From the NCBI GenBank assembly GCA_031213475.1, contig JARUPZ010000027.1, positions 4,623,330 to 4,687,329 of the forward strand: a stretch of 64,000 bases of DNA, in the 5' to 3' direction. Made by a program: the position numbers and the translations under genes. Shown piece by piece: positions 12,601 through 23,265 of this stretch. The DNA is from Nereocystis luetkeana (taxonomy: Eukaryota > Sar > Phaeophyceae > Laminariales > Laminariaceae). The notes beneath the pieces were generated by a model that was given only the letters and a program-made list of their open reading frames with translations, ran no database searches and had not been told where the DNA came from. Within the stretch, counting starts at the first letter, position 1. Every line of letters begins with the position of its first letter.

Positions 12601-13000
12601 TAGTCAGAAACAGGAAAACTGTTCGAGGCTGGAGTTCTTATTTGAGAATGGGTGTGTACTACACTAACTTCAGTATAAATGCATGCCGAATTTTTTGTTT
12701 TGCTGTAAACCTTAAGCCTGCGTTCTGATGTGTCCCGGACTGCAATCTTCCGGTACGAGCGTTTCGACGTCATAGGGCCATCGTGGTAGATTGGCATGTA
12801 CGGCTGTGGCAGTAGAAGTTACGTGGGAGTTTAGAAGATTCTTATGCAGTTCGATTGATCAATCGACTTTTCCCCATTCGTCGGTTCTTTCATCGTCGCC
12901 ACATAGGCACAAATCATAGACAGACGCGCGGCCTCTGATCCCCGCCCTCCCTTCGCCTATCATTTGTGTTGTTGGGTTGTCGGTGACTGCGTGCGATCAG

Positions 13001-16000
13001 ATGAATGGAACGTCGCCTGGCGGGAGCGCCACGGAGACAGAGCTGACGGAGCGGGAGGCTGACGATGGGCGAGAGAAGGCGAAGAGGGGGGGCCTGGATC
13101 AGGAACAGGAGGCGTCGAGCCTTCGAGCGCGCCGCGCGGAGCTAGCAGAGCGCCTGGAAGCCGCCCGGACGGCCCTTGCTTCGGCCCGGGAACGCCGAGA
13201 GTTTATGGAAGAGGAGGCGGAACAGGTGTGTGTGGGGGGGGAAGATGCGCTTGCACTTCGGTGTAGGTTGACTTCCGCGTACGTTGGGTTGTCTGTCGTT
13301 TGCAACATCCATGGTGCGTACTTACCAGCGATACGATACCCGACACCTCGCATCGGGCACGTGCTGTTATACAGACGTTGCTGTTGTGAGAGAAGGTTTG
13401 TTTCCGGGTGACGTTTTTTCGTGAGGAAAAACGGTTGGTGCGTGACAGGTAACTCGTTCGAGAGTACTTCAGCCGTGTCGTCCAGTTTGCCCCCTGCTGG
13501 CAGCATGTCACCCGCGATGTCTTTCGCTGGCATTATCGATAGAGCTTATACCAGGTATGCACGAGCACGTATACACGTAGCTCGTACCGGCACGTATGTG
13601 TGTACGAGAGTGCGACTAGAGGTGATGGGGAGATACTGCTTGCTGAGAGTTTCTCTTTCGGCCTATACGCAGCGGTGTGCCTCTGGGATGATTTTGTTTC
13701 GTTTGTTTTTTTACCCCTGGCGAAGCGTTTGTTGTCACTTGGAAGAGAAAGCTCACGGTCGGAATGCGTGGTGCTGCACACGCGGTACCCGGACTGCCCA
13801 TCGCAGCTCATACCTGGTACCTGGTGTTGAATGGTACATGACACCCTTTCTACCCCTCCTTCAAGAATGCGCCTGTTCCTTAACAGAATGTCACCCTCTC
13901 GGACAGACAGATCATGATCTATCTATATATCTGTAGATGATCTAGTTCCTCACCTACCTGCCGTTGTGAGAGGTTGTGCAGGATCTGTATACAGTACAGA
14001 TCCAACCCAGGAGGCGTGTGCCAGATCGGGCAGATTTCGTCCGTCCCACCCGGCAACATGAGCCAGACCGTACAAGGTCGGGAATGTATGATCTGTCTGT
14101 CTTAGAAATATCTAGCCTAGCTCATGAGGTGGGAATGATCAACCTCTTTCAAGGATGTGCCGACCCTTTGTCGAAGACATTTAACCCCTTTAAAACCGCA
14201 GCCCCGTTTTGGGGACGAACCACTCAAATTCCAGCTGCAGCTTGTCCCCAAAACGGGACCGCCGTCCTACAAGGGTTCAATTAAAGTCCCCGCTCCAGTC
14301 GGTACTGGGCCGGCGTTTCCCCGCAATCTTCACTCTTCATTGTGGGCCTGATGTAGTTGGGCCCAAAATATTTTTCGAAACGATAGTGCTCAATAACCTA
14401 GAAACGTATCGTGCAGATGGTTAACAAACCGCGGCGATGATTAATCATCGATGGCGAACATGCCAAGGTCGTAGTGGAAAAAAAAAGCACGGTTTTGCGG
14501 GGTACCGTCCTTTTGTTCTTGCCTTGCTGCTTCCTCTCGAGCCCCTTCCCCCCCCCCCCCCCCGTCGCCGCCGCCTGCACGCTGCCAAACAAACCCTAGC
14601 GCTTGCTTTCCTCCTTTCCCCCCCCGCCCCCTATTTTATAAAGGTTGGGTTGGCGTCGGTTGGCAACGACACTGTAAAACATGCCTCTCACTACGTGAGC
14701 TAGACAACCAGGGTACCGTTTTTTTTTGTTTTTGTTTTTTTGGCGGTCGCCCACAGCTGGTTGTCGAGTTAGATCATTTGTGCGAGGTAAATAACCTTTA
14801 CTCCGCACAAGTGGGAATGATCGTATCACGTAGTGTTCAAGGTGAGGCACCCACGAGGCAGTTACATAGTACTCCCATGGCTGTCTCTGGAATTGCCTAC
14901 ACCGGAAAATAAATTAACTCATTGAAGCTGCAAGTCCGCCTCACAAGCGGTTCTTAGTAGGATGCAGCTCACCCTCCATGCGACTCGCCGGACACCTCAC
15001 GGCGCTTCGCGCTTGGTGCAAGCAATGTCGGCCTGGTCGGTGAAAACCCGACATGCTCCGTCCCGGCATTGTAGGGATGCGAGGGTCTATGGTCATACAT
15101 ACCACTACGGCCATGCATGAGATCGAGTACACCTCTCCTATCGAGTACACCCCCCCCCACCCCCATCGCCGCCGCCGCCTCCACGCTACTTAACAAACCC
15201 CTGACGCTTTCCTTTATTTTTCTTCCTTGCGCGTATCACCTTGTTTCGTCCTCTCTACCATATATGTAAATATATATAATATGTACTACCTGGTATGGCG
15301 GTAGGCGAGAGAGTACGGGAAGAAGCTTGCCCAGGAGATGTCGCGACTGGCACGCATAGACCAAGCGCTTCCCCCCGACCAAAACGCCGCCCTCGAAAAG
15401 CTTCGACGCCTCGTCGCCGCCCTCACGGAAATGGAGCTGCAAGAGCTAACCACGCTCGAGGAGGAGCGAGCCCAAGAGGCTGCGCTCCGAGCGGAAATTG
15501 CCGATTTCACCGGCGCTTGTAGCAGTACCAATAGTAGTAGTACCCAGCAGGCGGCGGCGCCCACAAGGGAGGGTGAGGAGGAGCAGGACGAGGAGGAGAA
15601 AGAGGAGGCGGGTTTGCAAGCGGGGGCAGGGGATGTCCAGGAGTCTGAGAGTGCTTCGAAGGCGGTCGCCGGGCGGGGGCGAGGACGGGGTGACGGAGCT
15701 GCCGTGCTGGCGGAGACCGCGGATGACCCGCTGGCTGCAGCGCCCAGCAGCCCGGAGGTGGAAGCGGATGAGCGGAGGAAGAAGCTGGGCGAGGTGGTGG
15801 GGGTAGGGTCCGTGGTCGGGGTGGGAGTGGGAGTGGGACGAGGGGGCGCCGGTTTGCCGGGGGTGTTGGTTTTTGCGGGCGCCTCCGCCGCCGGACGGGG
15901 GGGGGGGGTCGGGGGGGGCAGGCGAGGGCGACAACCCCGGACAAAAAGGGAAGGAGAAGAGGAAGACGGCGGCGGAGGGGAAGGCGCTCTTGGCCGAAGG

Positions 16001-17509
16001 CCTGCACCGGATCGAGGCGGCGTACGAAGCCGCGGAGGCGGAGCGAGAGGCGATAGCCCGGCGGCTGTCGCGGCTGAGGCTGACAGTGGCGAGACGACAG
16101 AGGGAGGAGGACGCCACCCCGGGCCACTCGGAACTCCTGCAGTACCTGCTGAGGTTCGAGGAGCTGGGCCGGCACTCGCTGGAGAGGCGGGAGCAGCTGA
16201 GGAGGTGCAAGGCGGAGCGGTCGACGATGGCGCTGACGACGGAGTTTTTGGCGAACGAGGCGCGGCTCCTGGAGACGATCGCGAGCGGGGTGGAGGAGGC
16301 GTCGAAAGGAAGCAAGGCGGCGAGGGAGGCATACTTGAGGCAGCTCACTGGGATTGTCCAGGTGGGTGGAAGTGGTGGTGGTCGTCGTCGAGTGGATTGA
16401 AGGGGGGCGCCATCGTGTACGGTGTAGTACACCACTGCACCACTCTGTACCGAAACAAAACTAAAGTTTCACACGTCGGGACAGATGATTCATCGATTCC
16501 CAGTTGATGATCTACAGTAGCTCTTTCAGGGAAGATGATCTGTATGGTGATCTGTATGATCTATTGATATCTAACGTTACCGGGTGGGAGCGGTGTAATC
16601 CGCATGGCCTATGTAAGTAGGACATGTTTCCTGGGTTGGATCTGTTGTACTACACATATCCTGCACAGCATCTCATAGCGGCAGGTTAGGGTCTAGACGA
16701 TCTATCAGATATATATATAGAGATAGATCGTGATCTGTCCTGGGTGTGGAAAGGTCGGATGATCACCCTTTTAGTACTGCTGTCCCGTTTGGGGGGCAAT
16801 TTACTCAGAATTAGAGTGGGTTTGTCCACAAAACGGGACTGCAGTCTTCTAAGGGTTGAAGTATTTACAAATAAGCGATCCTTATGCTTCTGTTCATGAG
16901 CGGTACGTACTATTTGCAGCCGTGCTGTAGCCGGGCGGGGACGCAACACGCCGCTAAGTGGATTGGTATTTTGATGACGCACCTCTGAGGACGAACACAC
17001 ATGGCCAACAAATATCGAATCGAAAAAACTATTTATTATCTTTCACGAATAACAGATAGATTCAAATCTGCGTGCGACATGCTCTACGCTCACTCAACAG
17101 CAGCGGCTGGTTTCTTATCGTACGACGAACACCAAAAACGAAAGCACGGAACCAATCACCCCTTTTGCCCAATCATCGACCGCATTTTTTGTCGGCTTTG
17201 GTACCCCCCCGCCGCCCCCTGGCATTATAGGGACGCGAGGGTCTACGATCATATGTCGACGGCCATGCACGACATGAGTACCCTCCCCTCCTCCCCCCTT
17301 TGCCCTTTTAACGACAGGGAGTGGAAGACTCGTTGACGAACCAGACGCGTCTGCTGGATGCCGCCCGCAGCCGGCGGCACGCGGCCGAAAAGACCCAAGA
17401 GGCTCTGGGCGAGAACAGGAAGCGTTTTCTAGCCGCATCGAGAGATCTGGCCGTGGAGTGCTACCGTTACGAGGCGCTCAACGCCCACCTGGCGCTCATG
17501 CGTCGATAG
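13001..17509 (+). CDS. CCDC93: CCDC93-like coiled-coil protein, C-terminal exons
   Basis: CCDC93 pairs with CCDC22 and COMMD proteins in the CCC/Commander complex, which with retriever and WASH recycles membrane cargo from endosomes. Exons seen: about 13001-13225 (ends EEEAEQ then GTGTGT donor), 15305 onward (AREYGKKLAQEMSRLARIDQ, after a TAG acceptor), a block ending 16361 (GIVQ, then GTGGGT), and 17318-17509 with the stop. All resolved junctions are phase 0. The call rests on the C-terminus: HSELLQYLLRFEEL, ARLLETIASGVEEASKGSKA and AYLRQLTGIVQGVEDSL align in order with the conserved SRAEL...RFIELY, LLNSIH...F and FLRQMEQIVEGI segments of animal CCDC93. Between about 15790 and 15960 the frame shifts by one across G-rich sequence, so either an intron or a homopolymer indel lies there. 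The N-terminal half was not found and may lie upstream of the window. The 13001 boundary is a guess (CAG|ATG). Confidence 0.7.
13549..13819. repeat. Facing TACCAGGTA and TACCTGGTA within CCDC93 intron
   Basis: TACCAGGTATG at 13549 and CATACCTGGTA at 13811 form an 11-bp inverted pair 270 bp apart in the intron after exon 13001-13225. I see no further terminal symmetry, so they are recorded as separate micro-palindromes. Confidence 0.5.
14181..14280. mobile_element. MITE family A, copy 2
   Basis: In the CCDC93 intron. Left end TTAACCCCTTTAAAACCGCA, right end ...GTCCTACAAGGGTTCAA. The core CCCGTTTTGGGGACGAACCA and its inverted match are intact. Confidence 0.85.
14930..15165 (-). repeat. Dispersed repeat family H, copy 1
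   Basis: On the minus strand it starts with a G-run and GTACTC, then CATGCATGGCCGTAGTGGTA, GACCCTCGCATCCCTACAAT, GGTTTTCACCGACCAGGC and a GC-rich end with GAGGCGG. The same order recurs at 24300-24530 (+). Lies just upstream of CCDC93 exon 15305. Confidence 0.75.
16765..16859. mobile_element. MITE family A, copy 3
   Basis: In the last CCDC93 intron; ACCCTTTTAGTACTGCTGTC at the left and the inverted match ending CTAAGGGTTGA at the right. Somewhat diverged. Confidence 0.8.
17215..17300 (-). repeat. Dispersed repeat family H, short fragment
   Basis: GGGACGCGAGGGTCTACGAT and GGCCATGCACGACATGAGTA followed by a C-rich run match the left part of family H. It sits directly upstream of the last CCDC93 exon. 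Confidence 0.6.
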
Positions 17510-17599
17510 CTCGCCCCGCGCGCGAAACACAGCAGCAGTCCTTGTACTCGCACACACGCAGTTAAATTCTCCATCCCGCCGACCGTCATCCACCTTTTA

Positions 17600-17720
17600 G
17601 TGAAGGGAGGGAAAGGGCTCCGGGGGTGGGGGGGGGGGCGGGGGGGGGGGGGGGTGAGGAGGGGAAGGGGAGAGGAGGGCGCGTGGGATGGGGGGGGGGG
17701 GCCGGGGGTGATCTGTTTTC
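17600..17720. repeat. G-rich low-complexity tract 3' of CCDC93
   Basis: Several G-runs up to about 14, starting 90 bp after the CCDC93 stop. Confidence 0.8.
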
Positions 17721-17919
17721 TCCACCCTACCCTTCGCTTTGGGGACTTTCCAACAAGGGGGAGAAGAGTGTCGAACGAAAGTGATGAGAAAAATCGACGA
17801 TGTTACATCATCGGCTCGATAGATGAGGGGGGGGGGTGTACCCTATGTGGCTGTATGAATATACACGATGCATGGAGACCTCCAACCTGCAGGCGGCATG
17901 GCACTGCGCAGTACTTGCT

Positions 17920-18140
17920 CCGACCTGCACGCAGCTGTATGCATTACAACGAGATCTCGCACTATATAGCACGCGACATGATACTACGGACCGGGTGCTG
18001 TAGTAGTCGCTCCGACCTGCACGCAGCTGTATGCATTGCTACAAGGAGATCTCGCGCAGCATGATGGTATGACGTGCACACGCAGCAGTCCCTCCGACTT
18101 TTGCAGGCAGCTTTATGTAATACCACAAGGAGATCTCCGA
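17920..18140 (+). repeat. Tandem repeat, about 80-92 bp, three units
   Basis: Units begin near 17921, 18013 and 18094, each carrying CGACCTGCACGCAGCTGTAT (the third diverged) followed by AAGGAGATCTC-type sequence. Confidence 0.7.
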
Positions 18141-18669
18141 CCGGCACACCCCCTCCGGCTGGATGCTACTTCTGGTTGCCATACCCGACGCGCGGAAAGA
18201 GTTAGCGGATACCTGGTGCCAGTCGCTTGGGGAATCCCCACGCCACATCGAGGTCGTTGCGATGAACCTGGTCGTCGTCCAGAGTTAGCGGGTACCAGGC
18301 AATATCAATAGCTACCTGGCGAATCCTCATGTCACACTGAGCTCGTCCCGTTGAGCGTGACCGTCGTCCAGCTCGGTGTACCACCGCCCTACCGCCACCA
18401 TCACCACCATTACCGCCTCAGTCCGACGTGCTCTCGTCGTCTGCGACTGACACCTCCCTCCTCTTTCGTAGATATGGAGGCATTCGTCTCTGCTGCGGTG
18501 TGCGCGGACTGCTCTTTCGATGCCCTTTGGCGAGGGCAGGCCTTTTTACCGTGTGGAGCAAGCACCCTTTCCATTAGTAGCATGTTCCTACGTACCACCG
18601 TTTCCTCCTCCAGGGAGGAAACATGTTGATTCTCCGTGTGAAATACGGTCTTGGAGGGCGCTCCAGCCT

Positions 18670-18835
18670 CTTGTGTGTGTGTGTGTGTTTTTTGGTGCTC
18701 GTGTCAGAGGCTCGGTCGTGTGCGGGGACCGAAGTATGGAGAGGGCTGTAGTTTTTTTGTGCGTGTGTGTGTGTGTTTTTTTTTAAGTGTGATTATTTTG
18801 GATTTTTGTTGTTGTTGTTGTTGTTGTTGTGTGAT
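18670..18835. repeat. TG and GTT microsatellites
   Basis: Two TG runs (18672-18688, 18760-18776) and a GTT run (18807-18830). The surrounding 17.5-19.7 kb interval has no recognisable gene. Confidence 0.85.
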
Positions 18836-19679
18836 TAATTTTATGGGTAATGCTATTTGGGACACCACGCGGACCAGTGTCGCAAACAGCATTACCGTTT
18901 ATTTGTAGTGGGGTTGTTTAAAATATACCAGGGTACTGGTATACATGGAAACGCACCTCGGGTAACGTAATTTTTTTCTTTATCGAGAAATACTCTCACG
19001 TATTTACACGAGCGCGGTTCCCTTCACTGGGTCGAGCGATGTGCCCGTCAGAGCGCACCCACCCACCCGTAGGGAGCGTATATTTTTTGCCAGACATACT
19101 GTTGAGCTGGCGAAAACAACGGTGTCATCGTACAACTGACCTTAAAGTTTCGCTCGCTGAAAAACCGACACGTTATAACCATTTTAGTGTTGCAGTGCAC
19201 AGCAGGCACCTCTTTAGCTTCAATCCCAAGTAAGTTGTGCCCAAGATGGGACTGATGTCGTAAAGGGGCGGTGAACATACGGCAAAAAAGGGGTCCGGAG
19301 GAGGGCCGGAGGGGACACGCGATGATGGCAGCGTTGCGTGAGCGGATCGCAAAACAATCTCACCCTGGATAAATACGCCCGACAGGAGAGTGTGCCAAGA
19401 GCACGGGTGCAGCGGGCAGGACGCTCGCAAAAGCCGCTCCCCGTTGTATGCGTAGAGTTCCAACTCACGGTAGTATAGTGCCGTAAGGATGCGAGACTCA
19501 TCGCACCCCACTATTCTTACAGACCGATTTTTTTAAAAAGCTCCCGAGTGCTCCAAAAAGCAACCACAAGAGAGAGGCTTTGCGAAAAACCGACCGACTC
19601 GTCGAATATTGTAGAAAAGCTCTCGAGACGAGATAATACATCTCTCCAAAAGCGCCCCGCCCCTACTGCAATGTCTCCT

Positions 19680-19770
19680 AAAGCGTCCCGGCGTTATAGG
19701 GATGGGGAAGGCTATGGTCATACGACTACAGCCATGCATGATAGTGAGTACCCCCCCCCCCCCCTCCCCC
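19680..19770 (-). repeat. Dispersed repeat family H, short fragment
   Basis: GTCCCGGCGTTATAGGGATG, GCCATGCATGATAGTGAGTA and a C-run, the left part of family H in reverse. Confidence 0.6.
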
Positions 19771-19849
19771 TTACGCCTTCCCGGGGTCGTGGAGCAATCG
19801 AGCTTTCAAAATCGGTCTCTTTAGGGGAGTGCGATGACTGAAGATGCCA

Positions 19850-19930
19850 GGAGACAGCGCTTCCATCCCTTGACAGACAGCAACCTTGGCTTGACATGCC
19901 TCGACTGACACCAAAGTACTACCAAGTAGG
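19850..19930 (-). repeat. Repeat family J, copy 1
   Basis: On the minus strand CTACTTGGTAGTACTTTGGTGTCAGTC then GGCATGTCAAGCCAAGGTTGCTGTC (split here to stay short). Homologous to 32690-32830 (+) and 63300-63470 (+). At the same TA the three copies carry TACTTGGTA, TACCAGGGTA and TATTAATA. Confidence 0.65.
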
Positions 19931-20074
19931 TTTGCGCGTGGAAACCCCTCGCGGCCCTACATTTTTTTACTTTTTTTGTCAACATCACTTTTATTTTCCA
20001 GCCTTTCTCGTGGGAGATTTTACCCTCAACGAGCTTCTGGACAAGCCGTGGTCACAGGTGTCCACCCTTCTCCC

Positions 20075-20290
20075 CCCCGGTACATGCCTTTTTTTTGTCG
20101 CGCATAGGGTTCAGCGTTCCCACTGCTCGACGATTTTCATCGAATGTAGCTATAACGCACGCTCTCGCGCTTTCCGCTAATCATTTTTTTTTGTTTGCAA
20201 GAAAAAGCCACGAGCATGCATTCGGTGAGACTTGAACGCACGAAATTGACCTCGATAGGCACGCGGACCACCTACCAAGCCACCGGGGAC
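20075..20290 (-). mobile_element. tRNA-derived SINE family S1, copy 1
   Basis: Minus strand reads CCCCGGTGGCTTGGTAGGTG (box A-like) and, 40 bp on, GCGTTCAAGTCTCACC (box B-like), then a tail with GATTAGCGGAAAGCGCGAGA and GTCGAGCAGTGGGAACGCTG. Matches 48140-48365 almost end to end, which is why it is called a SINE and not a tRNA gene. Confidence 0.75.
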
Positions 20291-20429
20291 GCCGGCCTTA
20301 CGTGCACCCTTGACAGCGCACGTTTTGCCTTGCCTGACGATGTCCCCTGACATAGTTGCCTTACGGTACTTGCGTCGCTCACCACCCGTCCGTGTACGTC
20401 CACTCTTCTTATTGAGTCGTGCGTGATAT

Positions 20430-20840
20430 GATGGATGCAGTATCGGGCTATAGAAGTGGTTATGAGATGGCCCGTAGCATCGAAGCCCTGAATACCATAA
20501 TAAGAGTGTGTATGATGTATGCAGCGTCGGGCTATAGAAGTGGCTATGAAATGGCCCGTAGCATCGAAGCCCTGAATACCATAATAAGAGTGTGTATGGT
20601 GTATGCAGCGTCGGGCTATAGAAGTGGCTATGAAATGGCCCGTAGCATCGAAGCCCTGAATACCATAATAAGAGTGTGTATGATGTATGTAGCATCGGGC
20701 TATAGAAGTGGTTACGAGATGGCCCGTAGCATCGAAAGCCCTGAATACCATAATAAGAGTGTGATATGATGCATGTAGCATCGGGCTATAGAAGTGGCTA
20801 TGAGATGGCCCGTAGCATCGAAGCCCTGAATACCTTAAGA
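20430..20840. repeat. 84-bp minisatellite, five units
   Basis: Units start near 20437, 20521, 20605, 20689 and 20774. Each contains TCGGGCTATAGAAGTGGYTA and GCATCGAAGCCCTGAATACC. Because 84 is a multiple of 3, both strands stay open over several units (a 28-residue repeat on the plus strand). No start context, splice site or family supports a protein. Single-unit relics continue to about 20940. Confidence 0.9.
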
Positions 20841-21142
20841 GTATTATCCCTGGGGTTCTGAAGTTTCCCTTCGGTAAGTAAGAATCAACGCCCTGAAAAC
20901 CCTGAGAGTATTATTCCTGGGGCTAAGAACTTTCCCTCGCAGTACAACGGTTGGGATAGCCAATAGGAGAGGAGCAGACAAGCGCCCGAAGAATGTTCCT
21001 CGGACAAGTGTCTCTACCCGTCTAGCGGGTTGTTATTAATAGTTTGCCTCGCGTGCATTCACCACATGGGACCCAAACATTGCAAGGACCGTTTTATGTA
21101 CTACTGCAGTAAAATCGATACCGAATGGTGCTTACACTTGAC

Positions 21143-21239
21143 TAACCCATCTAAAACTGCAGTCTCGTTTTGGGGACAAACCAGTCAAATTCAGAGTAAC
21201 TTGTCCCCAAAAACGGGACTGCGGTCCTAAAGGGATTGA
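21143..21239. mobile_element. MITE family A, copy 4
   Basis: TAACCCATCTAAAACTGCAG at the left, inverted match ending CCTAAAGGGATTGA at the right; core largely intact. Confidence 0.85.
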
Positions 21240-21834
21240 TAGGCATGACGAGCTCTACGTCTTACCACTCAGGACAGAAATGTAAGGACCGTTCCACGTA
21301 CTAAAATCGACACCTACTGGCGTTCCTAGTGCATCTCCGTTAAGAGAGTGGCACTTTTTTCAATCTCCCCCCGAGGGCTCCAGAAGATGATGAAAATTGA
21401 CCAATACACTTTGACAGTTACAACAACGGCCAAACCGCGTGATAGTTTGAGGGATGATGATACTTCAAATCCGTGGGTCCGAGCTACAACGCGAAATGAG
21501 TCGCGCACGGCACGGAGCGCAAAACGACCCAATGTTATACCTGGTATGCGCTTTTGCTGCTGGGCGCTCACGCACAAAGGTGATCACTGTGTTGGATCAC
21601 ATTATTCGCGTCACCACAAGGTGTTCTATGTGTTTCGTCCAAAATCATTTTTTTTTACAGAAAAAAAAAAACATACATACCATGGTGTACGCGAGCACCC
21701 CGATGACCTATCATTCCATGGGCTAACAAAACAGGAATTCATACGAATCGAACGCAATTAGTTGTAAAACGCAATAACATAAAAAACGACCGTGCAAATA
21801 TGCCAGGTATTGGGTAGGTCCTGAGTTGGGCACA

Positions 21835-22260
21835 GCCCCCCCCCCCCCAGACACGAAAAATCTGGCCCAAAAAGTACACCCCCCCCCTACCACCGTGGCA
21901 TGGCTTCGCCTGCCCCCCCCCCCCCCCCCCCCGATCCCGCCTCTCCGACGCCTTCCAATTGCGGTTGTTACAGCTAACCGATTTTTATATGTACGCATCC
22001 AATCAGCGAGACCTTGGTTCCCGGGGCCCCTACCTTTGCTCCGTCTCGAAAGGGATGCGTGGTCAGTGGTCAAGTGACTCAAGGCAAACAACAAACGAGT
22101 ACGCCCCCCGCCCCCGCCCCCCCCCCCCCGCGCCCCGCTTACGCAAAGCCTTCCAACTTGCGGTTACAGGTAGTTGCGGTTCACATGTTCGGTTCTGTAT
22201 GTACGTACGCATCCAATCGGCGGGACCTCGTGGGTCGCCGGCGAGGCTACTGCTGTTGAC
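21835..22260. repeat. C-run-bearing repeat family I, two tandem units
   Basis: Two diverged units (about 21905-22035 and 22110-22245) share GCCTTCCAA(C)TTGCGGTT and GTACGCATCCAATC. 22035-22135 (GTCTCGAAAGGGATGCGTGG ... ACGAGTACGCCCC) recurs reversed at 56868-56985 and in part at 51765-51850. Confidence 0.65.
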
Positions 22261-22799
22261 CACACCGCGCTCTCGCTACGGACGACTCTTGTGGAGCGGA
22301 ACGCCGGAGAACAAAAACAAAACCGCGTCTACTTTTGACTCGCCAGGAATAAATTTAAGCTGCAAGCATGCTATATTTATATAGCATTATTCCACACAGT
22401 CTTCTCTTGAGGCGTTCTACGATAGAGGTTCGCCCTACTTTTTCTGAGGCTTCTCACTTAAGGAGCTCCATACCTCACTCGAAAACTGACCTCAGCAAGA
22501 ATCAAATTGCACCCCGATGAGTAATCTTATGACCCAAGTATACGAAAACGCCATTTTTCGAAACAAGATTGCCATTCCGACGATTTTGTGATAAGGAGCC
22601 CCGGTTTTCAAAAAACAATTTAGCGGAAATGTGCTACCTCTATCGTAGAACGCGTCTCCTTTCAAGGCTTTTCTTGCGTTCCCGACATCATGGGGTGCAG
22701 CAGGCAGTTATGATTAACAGTTCCATGACACCGTAAGGTAAACCAACGCGTTGACTATTACCACTGCAAAAATTGTCCCACTCCAAAATCAACTGGTTT

Positions 22800-23220
22800 G
22801 ACCCCCCCTCCCTCCTCTCCCCCCGGCCGCCAAAACAAATGTGGGTGCAGGTCTAAGTGGTTATTACAACGCGCATCACCACGGCACACACACTCCCCCC
22901 CCCCCCCCCCCCTATCGATCGCAAGAAAATTCGGAGACGACGCATGGTATCAACTCCGATGGGACCCTCCCCCCGCAGCAGCTCCCATGGGACCCCCCCC
23001 TCCGCAGCAGCTCCCATGGGACCCCCCCCCCCCAACAGCAGCAGCTCCCGTGGGACGCCCCCCCCCCCCCCTCAGCAGCTCACATGCGACCCCCCCCCAA
23101 CAGCAGACTCCCATGGGACCCCCCCCCCCAACAGCAGCAGCTCCCGTGGGACGCCCCCCCCCCCCCGCCCCCCTCAGCACCTCACATGCGACCCCCCCCC
23201 CCCCCCCGCCCCTTCCCCTG
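22800..23220. repeat. C-rich tandem repeat just 3' of WDR82
   Basis: From about 22970 units such as GCAGCTCCCATGGGAC plus a C-run and CAACAGCA repeat seven or more times. This lies 50 bp downstream of the WDR82 stop, so it would fall in its 3' UTR. The proline-rich open frames here are repeat artefacts. Confidence 0.8.
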
Positions 23221-23265
23221 GACAACAAACAAACACCGCCGCCGCCGCCGCAACCGCTGCCGCCG

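Noticed and set aside
15286..16332. 348-residue minus-strand Pro/Ser/Ala-rich open frame
   Set aside because: It is the antisense shadow of the GC-rich CCDC93-like coiled-coil exons.
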